Origin: Torreya grandis
Lineage: Eukaryota > Streptophyta > Pinopsida > Cupressales > Taxaceae
Length of the DNA: 64,000 nt
Direction: 5' to 3'
Assembly (NCBI GenBank): GCA_037957365.1
Contig: JARHVA010004229.1
Location: forward strand, 1,501,001 to 1,565,000
The position numbers were made by a program, and so were the translations under genes. The stretch's first letter is position 1; each line of letters begins with the position of its first letter. The notes under the pieces are model-generated. The model ran no database searches. It worked only from the letters and a program-made list of their open reading frames with translations, and was not told the DNA's origin. Shown piece by piece: positions 49,378 to 60,300 of this stretch.

Positions 49378-50657
49378 ATGGTTCTGGTGATTTCCCAAGA
49401 AACAATCAGGGAGGATGTTGAGTACTTATCAGCCCATGCCTTTATTTGTAAATTTATGGGTTTACGAATAACTTAGGTAGCCTTGGAAGCCTAGATGAGG
49501 CACACCTGGAAGGTAGAAGGGGATATAGACATTATGTTGGTTGCTAATAGTTACTTTATGGTTAATTTTTCCTTTGTGTCTGACAAAAACCATATTTTTG
49601 AGGGAGGACCCTATTTCTTTGATTGTGTGGCCCTGTTTATCAAACCCTAGCATGCAGGGTTTAATTCTATAGAGGATTTGCTTGCCAGTGTGCCTGTATA
49701 GGTCTGTCTCATGAGACTTCCCCTAGAATTTTGGGTAGAAGATATTATGCATCAAATAGCCACCTTATTGGGAATGCCAGTTGCTATAGCACATCAATCT
49801 TTAGACAAAAAGCTTATTTCCTTTGCTAGAATCTATGTGGAAATCAATCTAAATAATCCCCTACCTGAATCAATGGAAATTTGCATAGGGGCATCATCTT
49901 GGGTCTAACATATAGATTATGAGGCTATCCCTTTTTTCTGTAGAATATGCCATGTCTATGGCCACTTGCACCATCAATGCCCTTAGGCTGGGAGAGTCAA
50001 AGGAATGGATCCCAAGGGAGGAAAAGAGGCAGGTCAAAAGACCCACCTGGAAACTTCAATTAACTCACTGGGGAATGCTGTGAATGTAAAAGCCCATTCA
50101 AATGGGGCAGATGTGCCTTAGGGTTCAAATGAAGCTATTGGCCTTGATAAGGAGGGCTTTACCATAGTCCATCGCCATGGGAGAGGACGTGGCCAGAACA
50201 CAGAAATCAAGACAGGTCTCTAGAAATGAGCTTTAATTGATTTGAAATGTTTGATAATATGGCCATAAAAGATGGCATTCCACTTGTGGAGGAGGGAGGA
50301 CCCTTAGAGAGGGAAGAGGATTGCACCCCCCTCAATGAATCCCAAGACATGGTGATCTAGCAGTGCTAAGAGAGTTTGGATGCACTAGAGGATGGGAATC
50401 TGGTTGAGTTTTCAGAACAATAGACCAAGGATTGTAGTTGGGCTGACCTGGTTAAAGATAGAGATGGTTCCAAGAAAGATAAGGGAGTGCTAGAAGCATT
50501 GGGATTGATGTAGAGACCATTCAAGGTCTCTTTCTCCACACCTTCTAGACTAGGGCATAAAAAGGACCATGAGAGAATCAAGCTCACAGGGGACTTATTA
50601 GTAGAGTCAGGAGTGGTCAAAACCTTGGATGAACATTTCACCCAATCCAGTAAATGA
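49378..50657 (+). pseudogene. LINE ORF1: DUF4283 and CCHC zinc-knuckle RNA-binding protein
   Basis: From about 49378 one frame reads VISQETIREDVEYLSAHAF, EAWMRHTWKVEGDIDIMLV, NFSFVSDKNHIFEGGPYFF and, in the open stretch 49711-49908, MRLPLEFWVEDIMHQIATLL. This is the DUF4283 domain of plant L1 ORF1. A CCHC knuckle C-R-I-C, then H after four residues and C after four more, follows at about 49940-49981. The C-terminal tail is Gly/Lys/Glu-rich with one frame change. The stop TGA (50655-50657) overlaps the ORF2 ATG (50654-50656). ORF1 coats the LINE RNA. Confidence 0.87.
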
Positions 50658-51450
50658 TAGTGCTATCATGGAATGTAAGGGGGTTGCATAGTACCCTCAA
50701 ACAAAAAACTATGTAGAAGTTGATTTTTGAACACTCTCCTTATGTATCTAGGAGACTAAGCTTTTAGTGGATGCCATGTTTAGCTGTTTGCCAAAATTTT
50801 GGGCTTTTTGCCAATGTTAGTACATAGGTGCACTTGGTAGCGCTGGGGGTCTAGCAATCTGTTGGGATCCGGTGAAGGTCACACCTCTCCAATGGATGGA
50901 AAATATCTCGGTGCTGTCCATGATTATTTCCTCCCCTAAAATAGGAGAACTGATTTTGGTCACTAATGTGTATGCACCTAGAGATAGCCAAGGACACCTT
51001 AAGCTATGGGAAGATTTATGTTATGTTCAGAGTTGTTATCCTTACTTGACATGGATCATGTGTGGAGATTTTAATGTTGTCCTCAGTCTTGAGGAGAAAA
51101 GGGGTGGACTAAATCATCTAGACCCTTCATCTAAGATTCTTAGACATAATATAGATTGGTTTCACCTTTTTGATGTTAAACCCATCAATGGAAGATTCAC
51201 CTGGAGCAACAAACGATCAGGTAAGGATGTTATCTCTGAGCACCTAGATAGATTTTTAGTCTCTTACTTTTGGCTCTCTAGTGCTTTCTCTATTGCTTTT
51301 GAAATCCTGGATTGGAGAGGGTCAGATCATTGGCCCATTAAACTCACAACCAATTTCATTGACAGGCCCAAGAAACCTCCCTTTAAGTTTCAGCTTATGT
51401 GGCTTCGGGATTTGTCCCTTCATACCCTCATGACCCACTGGTGGAGGCAG
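50654..51450 (+). pseudogene. LINE ORF2 N-terminus: apurinic-type endonuclease
   Basis: MIVLSWNVRGLHSTLKQK starts at 50654, the S-W-N-x-R-G motif of exo/endo/phosphatase endonucleases. After frame changes between 50700 and 50830 the frame GGLAICWDPVKVTP enters an open stretch (50872-51513) with NVYAPRDSQGHLKLWEDL, MCGDFNVVLSLEEKRGG (51057-51107, catalytic GDFN), NGRFTWSN and DWRGSDHWPIKL (about 51310-51345, catalytic S-D-H). The enzyme nicks the target to prime reverse transcription. The active-site residues I can place are intact; the frame is not. Confidence 0.92.
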
Positions 51451-53720
51451 GGGGTCTTGAGTATGGCACAACTATGTTTACCTTTGCCAAGAAGCTCCAG
51501 TATGTCAAAATAAAGTTACAGGTGTGGAACAAGAACAATTTTGGCAATCTTTATACTATGAAGAAGAGAGCACAAGACAGGTTGGATAGTACTAAGAGAC
51601 AGATTCTTGAATTTGGAATGATGAATGATCTTCGTAGGGTAAAATTTGTAGCTCTGAATGATCTTAATGAGTGGGAACTTTGGGAAGAAATCTTTTGGAA
51701 GTAAAAATCCCAGATTGACTAGCTCCAAGAAGGGGATCAGAACACTGCATTCTTCCTTAAGTTGATTCAAGCGAGATGCAACAGGAATTATATAGCATCT
51801 CTTGTGACCTCAGATGGAACTTGTATTTCATCCACTCCTGCCACTTTTGAGGAAGCAGTCCATTTTTATTCTGAGCTTCTATCTGGCAAGGATCCTATTG
51901 CTGAACGGGAGGTAAACATGGTTTTGTCTTGCATACCTTCTTTAATTATGCCAGAAATGAATGACGCCCTTTTGAAACTAATTGCTAAATTAGAAGTGGA
52001 AAAAGTTGTGTTTTCCATGTGTAGAGGTAAGGCACCTGGCCTGGATGGATTCCTAGCTGAATTTTTCCAAGAATTCTGAGATATTATCAGTCAGGACTCA
52101 GTGGAAGTTGTGCAAGAATCCTACTACAGCAAAGAGATGCTCAGAGTGATTAATGCAGCCTTCCTTGTGATGATCCTAAAGAAAGAATAGGCAAATCAGA
52201 TGGATCACTTTTGACCTATTGCACTCTATAATATGGTTTACAAAATAATCACGAAGCTCATTGCAAAGAGGCCTAAATTTTGGCTTCCTAAGATCATCTC
52301 AGAGGAACAGGGAGGTTTTCTGGCTAGAAAGTAGATTCTGGATGGAGTGGTGATTGCTTCAGAAGCTATCCATTCTATGAGCTATTCTTAGGAGATAGCT
52401 ATGCTTATTAAGCTCGATATGGCTAAGGCCTATGATAGGGTTGACTGGGGATTCATGTAGAAAATCTTTCTAGTATTTGGATTTAGCTAGGATTGGGTTC
52501 GTTGGGTTTTAAGATGTGTCACCACACTGTCTTACTCTATTCTCATTAATGGGGTGCCTTCTAGACTATTTGGGGCCTCTAAAGGTCTTTGCTAGGGGGA
52601 TCCGTTATCTCCCTATCTATTTATTATTTTCACTGAGGGGCTGGGCCGTCTCATAAAATCTTGGACATCACAGAATCTGATCCAGGGATGGCAGTGGGGT
52701 GATGGGATTACCAAATTAACTCATCTACAATTTGTGGATGACACCATTCTGGTAGGGAAAGCCCAGATTTGGGAGGCGTAAGCTTTTCAAAATACTTTAG
52801 ACACCTATTTATTAGCTTTTGGCTAGAAGTTAAATGAGCACAAATCTTCCATTTTTTTTCTTTAATACTCTAGATTCTATCTAGCATAGGATTGCTGCTA
52901 TATTTAGATTTCAATCGCAAGCCCTTCAAGTGACTTATTTAGGGGTTCCCATTGTAGTTGGAGGTAGCCCAGGCTATTTTGGCAAAACATCTTGGATAAA
53001 TTGAGGTAGAGAGTCAATCATTACACTCACCAATGGCTCATGATAGTGGGACGAGTGAATCTTCTCCAGTCAGTTATTCAAGCATTGCCCATTTACCGTT
53101 GCATGGTCTAGGCTGCTCTGATGTATTTTCTCTAAGAATATGATGCTCTCTCTCAGTAATTTCTCTGGAGTGGTAATCTTCAGAAGTTAAAATGGAGCTC
53201 AATTAATTGGAGCACTATGTGTAGGCCCAAAAGGGAGGGGGGTCTTAGGCTTAGATCTACTATCCTGTCCAACCAAGCTCTTGCGGCAAAGTTGTACTGG
53301 AGGTGGTGCACCAACCAATCCTAGCTTTGGGCCTATATCTTGTCATTGAAATATTTTTTAGGGGCTAATCCAGTGTAGATTCCTAGGTTCCCCATTGAGG
53401 GAAGAGGCTCTCTGGTGTGGAACACCCTCAAACTTGGAGCTTCCTTGGTCCAATCCAGCCTTATTTGGATCTGTAACAGTGGTGCAGAGACATTATTCTG
53501 GGAGGATTCTTGGAATGGAGCTCCCCCCCTCATAGTATCCCATCCCCACTTGCAAGATCTGTGTGACACTTTTCAAATTGCTGGATGGAATACTATTGAG
53601 CATTATAAAGAAGCTTATCATCTGGGAACTTTTGTGGCTTATAAATGGAAAAATGTGTCTGACTAGCCACTAGGAGGGTCCGTGGAAGATCGGTAGGAAT
53701 TAGCCTAGCTTCTTGCTATT
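51450..53720 (+). pseudogene. LINE ORF2 reverse transcriptase
   Basis: In one frame from 51399 the linker ends WKxKSQIDQLQEGDQNTAFF, then open 51762-52079 with VVFSMCRGKAPGLDGFLAEF (the K-A-P-G-x-D-G box). LIKLDMAKAYDRVDWGFM lies near 52410-52462, GDPLSPYLFIIFTEGL near 52599-52640, and the catalytic F-V-D-D box is at 52731-52742. The thumb and connection follow (GGLRLRSTILSNQALAAKLY near 53240-53300, and TLFWEDSWNGAPPL). Stops near 52079, 52195, 52335 and 52590 are mostly at expected Gln, Trp or Arg codons. Confidence 0.92.
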
Positions 53721-53779
53721 AGGGGATGTAGCTCCGTGAGAGGGAGTGATATCCTGGCTTGGGGTGGAGATCCTAGTGG

Positions 53780-54240
53780 ATAGTACGTTATTTTTGCAGG
53801 ATATCAAGAGCTAATCAAGAAACATTTTGGAGAAGCAAAATTTATATGGGGTAAGAAAATTTGGAATTTGGCAGCTTGGCCAAAATGTAACTTCTTTTTA
53901 TGGACTCTTACCTACAGGCACTACCTTACTTGGGATAATCTCTCCAAAAGAGGTTTTTAAGGTCCCTCAATTTGTGTGTTCTACCGTATTAGCAAGGAGA
54001 ATGGTGAGCACCTCTTTTTTTAATGTGCTTTTGCTAGAAGATTTTGGCATCAATGGTGGGAAGCTTTGGGGCACTTGTGTTGGCACGTTGTGTCTTTGGT
54101 GGAGTTTTGGCAACACCTGGATAGGCCTCTTAGCAAGGCATCTATTCTATAGAATGCATGGACTGTGGGGCCCACTTTTATTCTCTGGCACCTTTGGATC
54201 AAATGAAATAGAAGAATCTTTCAAGAGAGAAGTTTGAATA
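53780..54240 (+). pseudogene. LINE ORF2 zinc-binding region (zf-RVT)
   Basis: FIWGKKIWNLAAWPKCNFFL and WTLTYRHYLTWDNLSKRGF (from about 53840) are the zf-RVT signature that follows RT in plant L1 elements. The Cys-rich part is partly broken, ending near ENGEHLFFQC-like sequence at about 53996-54027. It lies between RT and the RNase H and probably assists nucleic-acid binding. Confidence 0.82.
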
Positions 54241-54429
54241 TAAGGGAATTATGGTTGAGGGTCCTAGTCGCACTCTAGGAGACTCTTCAGGTGAAGGGGG
54301 GAAGTGGTGAAGACCTGGAGCTGAATGACACTCTTGTGCTATCTCAGCTCTCTTGAGTATGCTATTGGGAGCATACCTCTATTTTCAAACTCAACTCATG
54401 ACCAACAATAGGCAAAGGACACACCCAAT

Positions 54430-54955
54430 CAGTCAGCTGGGCAAATGGATGCCACCTGAGGAGGGGGTCGTGAAGGTTGATGTTGATGGTTCGGCTAGGG
54501 GAAATCCTGGGGAAGCTGTAATTGGTGCCATTTGAAGGGACAATTCTAGCTCTATCTATTTTTCATTTTCAGTGTACAAGGGCTATCATACCAATAATTT
54601 TATGGAGTCTTTGGCCATCCTGGAGGCGATGCAAACTTGCTTCCAGTAGGGGTGGCCTAGTATTATTTGTGAGTCAGACTCACAAGTGATTGTTAACTTG
54701 CTTAATAATTGCAATTTTGATAATGTGGATTGGAAGCTGGCTATGGTCATCATCTAGATTTGATAGATAAGCTCATCCTTTGAGTTGATCTCTTTTAAGC
54801 ATATTCCCTGTTAGTGGAATAGTGTGGCTGACCGTCTTGCTAAATGGGCCACAAAACATGGGCCGAATTGGGCTATTTATGATCAATATTATATGCTTCC
54901 TCCTGGGTTGTCCCCTACCCTGGCTCAACTTCTTGAGCTGGATATGATGCTGTAA
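54430..54955 (+). pseudogene. LINE ORF2 C-terminal RNase H domain (RVT_3 type)
   Basis: GVVKVDVDGSARGNPGEAVI (about 54466-54525) carries the first catalytic Asp. MESLAILEAM (about 54603) carries the Glu, ICESDSQVIVNLLNN (about 54666-54710) the next Asp, and WNSVADRLAKWATK (about 54815-54856) the final Asp, so all four catalytic positions are visible. Stops at 54533-54535 and near 54646, 54756 and 54811 interrupt it. Such RNase H domains occur at the end of many plant L1 ORF2 proteins. Confidence 0.9.
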
Positions 54956-56205
54956 TTTTCCCATCCCTAGGATTGTCTTAATAAATTTTTACCCCCTTTT
55001 TAGTTGCACATATAGATGCAAACAAGCTAATTGAATGGAAGAATATGGATGATAAAGCTAAAGCTATTATTGTCTTGGCTCTTTTAGATTCTAAATTACA
55101 CAATGTGGATCTTGAGAAAACATCAAATAAAATGTGGGGAAAATTAAAAAAAATATAGTTGGAGCAAAAGCAAACAATGTAAAGTTTTCTTTAAAACTTC
55201 AATTATTTAAGCTCAAAATGAATAATGGCATTTCAATGACAAGTCATATCAATGAGTTGAGATCCCTCAAGAGACAACTATTAGAAGTCAAATCCCCTAT
55301 TAATGACGATGAAAAATCCATATTATTGAATAGTTTTCCTCCTAAATATAGTAGTATTGTATTCAATCTTGGATATATGCCTTCTATATCATTAGAAGAT
55401 ATGATTACTGCACTTCTTACTGAAGAGAAAAGAACTAAAGAAGATATAGAAGAAGAAGAAACTGGATTGCATGTAAAAAATACCTATAAAAAGTTTTCTA
55501 AAAACAAGGAATAAATTGAGTGTTATAACTATAGAAAAAATAAGGACATACATTGAAAAATTGTAAAGTTCACGCTTTTGATCATCTAAAAGGAAAACTC
55601 AACCAATTGAAGAAAATATGATAATAGAAGAGGAATCAAATTATGAATATGAACCATTGAATGAAGATAGTGGGTATAATTTCAAATATTTTGTGTACTA
55701 ATTAGAATATTGGAGGATGGAGGTATAGGAGGCTAGAGGTGACTTACGATCTATCATTAGTTATCAGTGATGAGGTCAGTCACTTATTTTTCTGACACAT
55801 TTATGTTATGTGTGTTAATAAGAATAGGAGCACCTTCATATTCACATTCATTTTTTAAGTGTGTTGGTTTGAAAATAAACCCCTTTGTAGATATTTGAGT
55901 AAAATTTATGTTTTCAAAAAACTCATTTTTCAGGAGCAGGTGAATATTTCAAGGTAAACTCAACGATGTTTATCTAGTTAGTACCAAGCTTGTGGAACTT
56001 GGAGATTTAGAATTCAGGCACCCAAGGAGGAATGGAGAGTGCCACAGGAACCCATAGAGGAAGGGATTAGTGCTGCATAATTCAACTCACTACTATGCCT
56101 TCTTGAGGGTAAAGAGATAATCTATGGAGTTTGTACTTAGTCTAGTTAGCACTTTCAGGAGGTGAATATGTTTTAAGAATGTAATTTGATCCCCATGTTC
56201 ACTTT

Positions 56206-56216
56206 AAGGGGGTGAA
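56206..56216 (+). other. Polypurine tract of the gag-only Copia-type element
   Basis: AAGGGGGTGAA lies immediately before the 3' LTR start TGTTATG. Confidence 0.9.
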
Positions 56217-56522
56217 TGTTATGATTTAATATCCATAAAATTATTAATTTTAAATAATCTAATATTAATAACTATGTTATTAGAGAATTATTAATTATTG
56301 TTAATATATTATTGTTACACATAATAATAATATATAAGTTGTTAGTTGATTTTTTATTACCCATGACTATTCTAGGTTATATAATCCTATTTTATAGGAG
56401 GTTGTTGTGCTACCTCCATGGCTATATAATAGCCAAATGTTTTGTATCATGTATGCTAAAATAATATCATGTGATTATTATTGTCTCTAAAAATATGTAT
56501 TTTGTTCTTTTGATTCACATCA
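56217..56522 (+). repeat. 3' LTR of the gag-only Copia-type element
   Basis: 306 bp, starts TGTTATGATTTAATATCC and ends CACATCA, followed by the target duplication TCATC. TATA box at 56422-56432. Confidence 0.93.
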
Positions 56523-56527
56523 TCATC

Positions 56528-57366
56528 CATGCTTGAGTATATATAAATCCATTATTGATGTTTCAAAAAAGAGAACAAATATGGGAAAAACATAAAATAG
56601 AGTAGACAAATTAGTTTTCTTTCTAGGTTTTACACCCTTGTGCCTAAGATTTTTAGAACTCAAATATGCAATAAAATTAACCATGGTTACATCGAAAGTG
56701 AATACTTATATCATGTATGTAAGAGTTGATCTCATTACTCCATAAAAGTCTGAAATGTTTTCTCATATCTTTTGGTCAAATACACTACTCATGTTTTCTA
56801 TGCCCATTGATATAGATATGATTGGTAAGGACATTCTACCAAATCAAGTTATGACATACACCATATCATAGTGGTTATTAATCTCATTATTTCATTCATA
56901 TTCTTAAAAAATAGAGGACCACTGTATCCTAAAGATTTATTAATGAATTCAAATAAAATATAGAGGTGATCAAAGACTCACATGATCAAACAAGATCAAT
57001 GTATCATGCATCATGCAAGTATGTGAGGGAAGAACAGAGGAGGAACCAAAGGTATTTTTGTTATGATAGTATAAGATCAATGCTTAAGATTTACTAGTTT
57101 CATTATACTTCAATGAAAATCATAATGAAACCTATATTTTATTACAAGCATTTTCTAAATTCCTCAAAACAAGGGTAAAATAAAATCACTTCATCACACA
57201 TAGATCCAGAGCAAGTATAGTGTGTTATATGAAGTAATTCGGGAGTTTCTTTTATGTTATAATTTAAATATTATCTTATGGTATGATTCATATTTAATTT
57301 TTTATTTATATCCAAATATTATACATTTTGGAATACTAAATAGTATTCCCATTATGATACACCATT
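56528..57366 (+). other. 3' non-coding remainder of the giant element
   Basis: AT-rich DNA between the Copia-type insertion and the 3' giant LTR. No coding frame and no polypurine tract before 57367 are visible, the main weakness in calling the following repeat a 3' LTR. Confidence 0.5.
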
Positions 57367-60300
57367 TGTTGTACTCAACACACCCCCACTCTCAATTATT
57401 TTGAATAAGAACCCATCAAAGTTTGAGAGGTCTAGTTTTATTTTGAAAATACCTTTTATCATGATTCATATGTGTATTTATCTAGATTCAAATATTTGAA
57501 ATTTCTTATTCCTTATGTGGAATAATCTTGTTAAGTATGTTGTTCAATATATACGTAATTGGAATTTCCCCTTATCTAGGTTTTCACTATGTGATTTATT
57601 TGAACTACCCTAGTAGTGTATTTTAGGAGTATTAAATATATAGGTAGACCTAAAATACTATCTTTTAAGCTTTACATATTTTTAACTTCTGAAGTTATGT
57701 ATTTCAATTATTTTAAGTCATCATAAATTTTGTCGAGAAGTTGGTCTTTATGTTTTTTGTTTGTCACAAATCTTGGTTTTTTCAAGTTATGTACTTATGT
57801 ATTTTGGTTATTCACAAATTTTGTGTGTCATGAATTTTTTTAATAACTTTTACTCGTGACTTTTTCCCATTGGAACTTATGATCCTCATAACTTTCAACT
57901 TTCATGTGTTTCTCACTTCACATGTTTTGGTATTTTAGGATTTTTGGAAACTAAAACTTTTGAAAATTAAAAACTTTATTCATAATAATTGTTACAAATA
58001 TTTATTCTTTGTATCTCTTGCCTTCACACTTCATTTATCTAAGGTTTCTTAACACAAGCTCTGACAACCTAATTATAAAATCATGCTATATGGGACACTT
58101 TTTTGAAATTATAGTGTGTCATTCTAATGAATGTATAGAAATTATATTTGGCGTAACTTCCAAAGATAGTTTCAAAAATCAAATTAAATGAGTAAAAAAA
58201 TATTATATATTTTGGACATTAATGGTACATGAACTAGAATTAAATTCCTATACTAAATTATATGAGTGAATTCTAAAGATACATCATGCCTATTTATTAT
58301 TGAAGAGCTTGAGTGAGTTTGCATTCAAAAAATGAATTCAAATCCATAGATATCTATGTTCCTTTGTGAATTACTTAAATAAAGAGATAAAAGTAGTTGA
58401 ATTATCATCAAACCATGTGATATAACTAGGCAAATAATCTCCTATCCATATAAGGTATCTAGGTGTTGTTTCTACTTTCTAAGTTCTCTATCAAAGATTT
58501 CACAAAAATATAGACACTATTTTAGAGTCAATAGTTTTTAATGATGAATTTATTAATGAAATAGCTATTTTGGATGTAATCCATAATTTATATGCCCATT
58601 CATGTGAAGATAATTTGACAACCACGAAATGGAAGATGGTACTAGACTTGATACCATTGAAACATCAACAACTACATTATAAAATGGCCAAATCTGAGGT
58701 GAGGCCCTATATCGACCTACTTCATGGCATGTTTTTCATAGGGAAGGTGATTGGTTACTTCTTAAACCACATGAAGCATAAAATAATATTCACCTATATT
58801 TTAGGGGATGATTTCAAAAGATACATATAACTACCAAGTACAAATTCCACAATCTATAGACATGGAGTTGAATTATGGAAGAAGAAAACCATAATTGAAA
58901 ATGCATTAAGGAAATTCATTATTCCTAGATAAATATTCACCCTCATGACTAAGGATTCCACTCCATTTGTTAATTTTTAGATGGGAATCTATATTGGAAT
59001 GGCCTTATTAAATAGGTTATATAGTTAAGCTAGAATCCACTTCCTCCACTTAGAATGAGTGCCATTTTTGAATATATTAGTGTCCTCAGAGCTAAATTTT
59101 ATCATGGGAAAGATAATCAATGCTAGGATATATTAATATAAGTCCAACAAGGATAAGAGACCCATGGGTGCACATTTATAAATGATATATTACGAATTAT
59201 ATGTAGTCATAGCCACCATTTATGTTCACAGTGGATCTCTCTAAAGCCCATCCCTATATTACATAAAGAACTAGGTATGTGACTTATTCTCCTTCGAATC
59301 TATTCATACATGAGGAATATTTATAGAATTGATAAGAATGTTTATCCCTAATTTTGGATGGTAACATGACCAACCCTTACACAAAATATTATAAAATATC
59401 AAAAAATAATATGACTAAGGGTATATTATTGGCTCTATATACAATACATAGTAATAATGGTGGTGGAAAGAAAATTTTTCTATTTGTGTCTCCCCAAATA
59501 TGTCTTGGACATACTAGCTGAATGGGATATAACTTATCATCTATGGTGGAACATGATTGAAGATATGAAGAGAAAGAATAAGAGTGTGTTTAACAACTCT
59601 TATCTCATGATTGGAAAAAGGTATTACACCAATAGGAAACACTTTGGAAAAGTTGGGAAAACTATGGAATTCTACTCATTAGTGACCTTGTCACATAGGG
59701 ATTGATATCCCCATAGACTTGTTCAAAATCACATCCAAGGCTTGGCCATTCCCTATTAACACAAACCATATGAGAATGATTTTATCTTGTTGAATTTGAA
59801 GTATGATGCTAAGGTTTTGGAGAGGGCACAGGTGGCCAAGCTAACAAAATATGTATAAAGGGAAATATAAATAGATACCTCTATCATAAATATTGAAGTT
59901 CATACTAGGATTCCACCTCTAGGTGGATGAGATGAAATTGGTTATTAGACCTATCATCCCACCTAGTAGCCTTTTTACCAAGGAGATTCTTCTCAAAAAC
60001 CACCCATAATGATGATAGTTGTTAAGTAAAAGTATGGTATAGAATAATTTCCTCTTACTTCATGTTATTTTCAAGAATAATCATCCCAGTCATTATCCAT
60101 TGTAATGAAAATTGTTAAGTTAAATCAAGAAATGGAGTAAATCCCTATTACTACAAATTTTTTGGTATTATCAAATGAACCAAATGCATTGATTCTAAGG
60201 ATTCAAACATTCCTATTGCTTCCTCAGTTATTATTAATAAAATTGTGGATGTTATACCCTCCACCACTCAGTAAGGACCTCCCTCAATATATAAGATAAC

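Larger units (their letters stand above)
49145..55006 (+). mobile_element. L1-type LINE with RNase H, nearly full length (5.9 kb)
   Basis: A 17-bp target duplication, CACATACAGATGCAAAC (49128-49144) and CACATATAGATGCAAAC (55007-55023, one transition), flanks the element and restores the Copia gag frame when the LINE is removed. Inside are ORF1 (DUF4283 and CCHC) and ORF2 (endonuclease, RT, zinc-binding zf-RVT, RNase H) in the order of plant L1 elements with an RNase H domain. The 3' end is ATTTTTACCCCCTTTTTAGTTG, without the expected poly(A) tail. It is visibly richer in G, C and CG than its surroundings. Frameshifts and about two dozen stops inactivate it, but catalytic residues survive in RT, endonuclease and RNase H. 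Confidence 0.95.
49015..55725 (+). pseudogene. Copia-type gag split by the LINE insertion
   Basis: The coding parts are 49015-49144 and 55024-about 55725. The first starts MDITLEKIIGFKFHMWKVKI, the usual Copia gag opening (F-x-x-W-K). The frame continues after the LINE with KLIEWKNMDDKAKAIIVLAL, then a one-base shift near 55150, and an open stretch 55134-55514 with QLFKLKMNNGISMTSHINEL and LLEVKSPINDDEKSILLNSF, typical of the UBN2/gag-polypeptide family. A Cys-poor relic of the zinc knuckle (ECYNYRKNKDIH with NCKVHAFDHLKGKL) follows near 55520-55600. Nothing resembling protease comes after it. Gag would package the element RNA, with pol supplied in trans. Confidence 0.87.
47802..56522 (+). 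mobile_element. Gag-only Copia-type element (TR-GAG-like), interrupted by a LINE
   Basis: Two 306-bp LTRs (47802-48107, 56217-56522) are flanked by a perfect 5-bp target duplication TCATC (47797-47801 and 56523-56527). A primer site follows the 5' LTR and a polypurine tract precedes the 3' LTR. Without the LINE the internal region is only about 2.2 kb and contains a Copia-type gag but no protease, integrase, RT or RNase H. This matches the non-autonomous class described in plants as TR-GAG elements, which depend on a partner for enzymes. LTRs differ at about 29 of 306 positions by eye. It is inserted in the 3' region of the giant Tat-type element. Confidence 0.9.
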
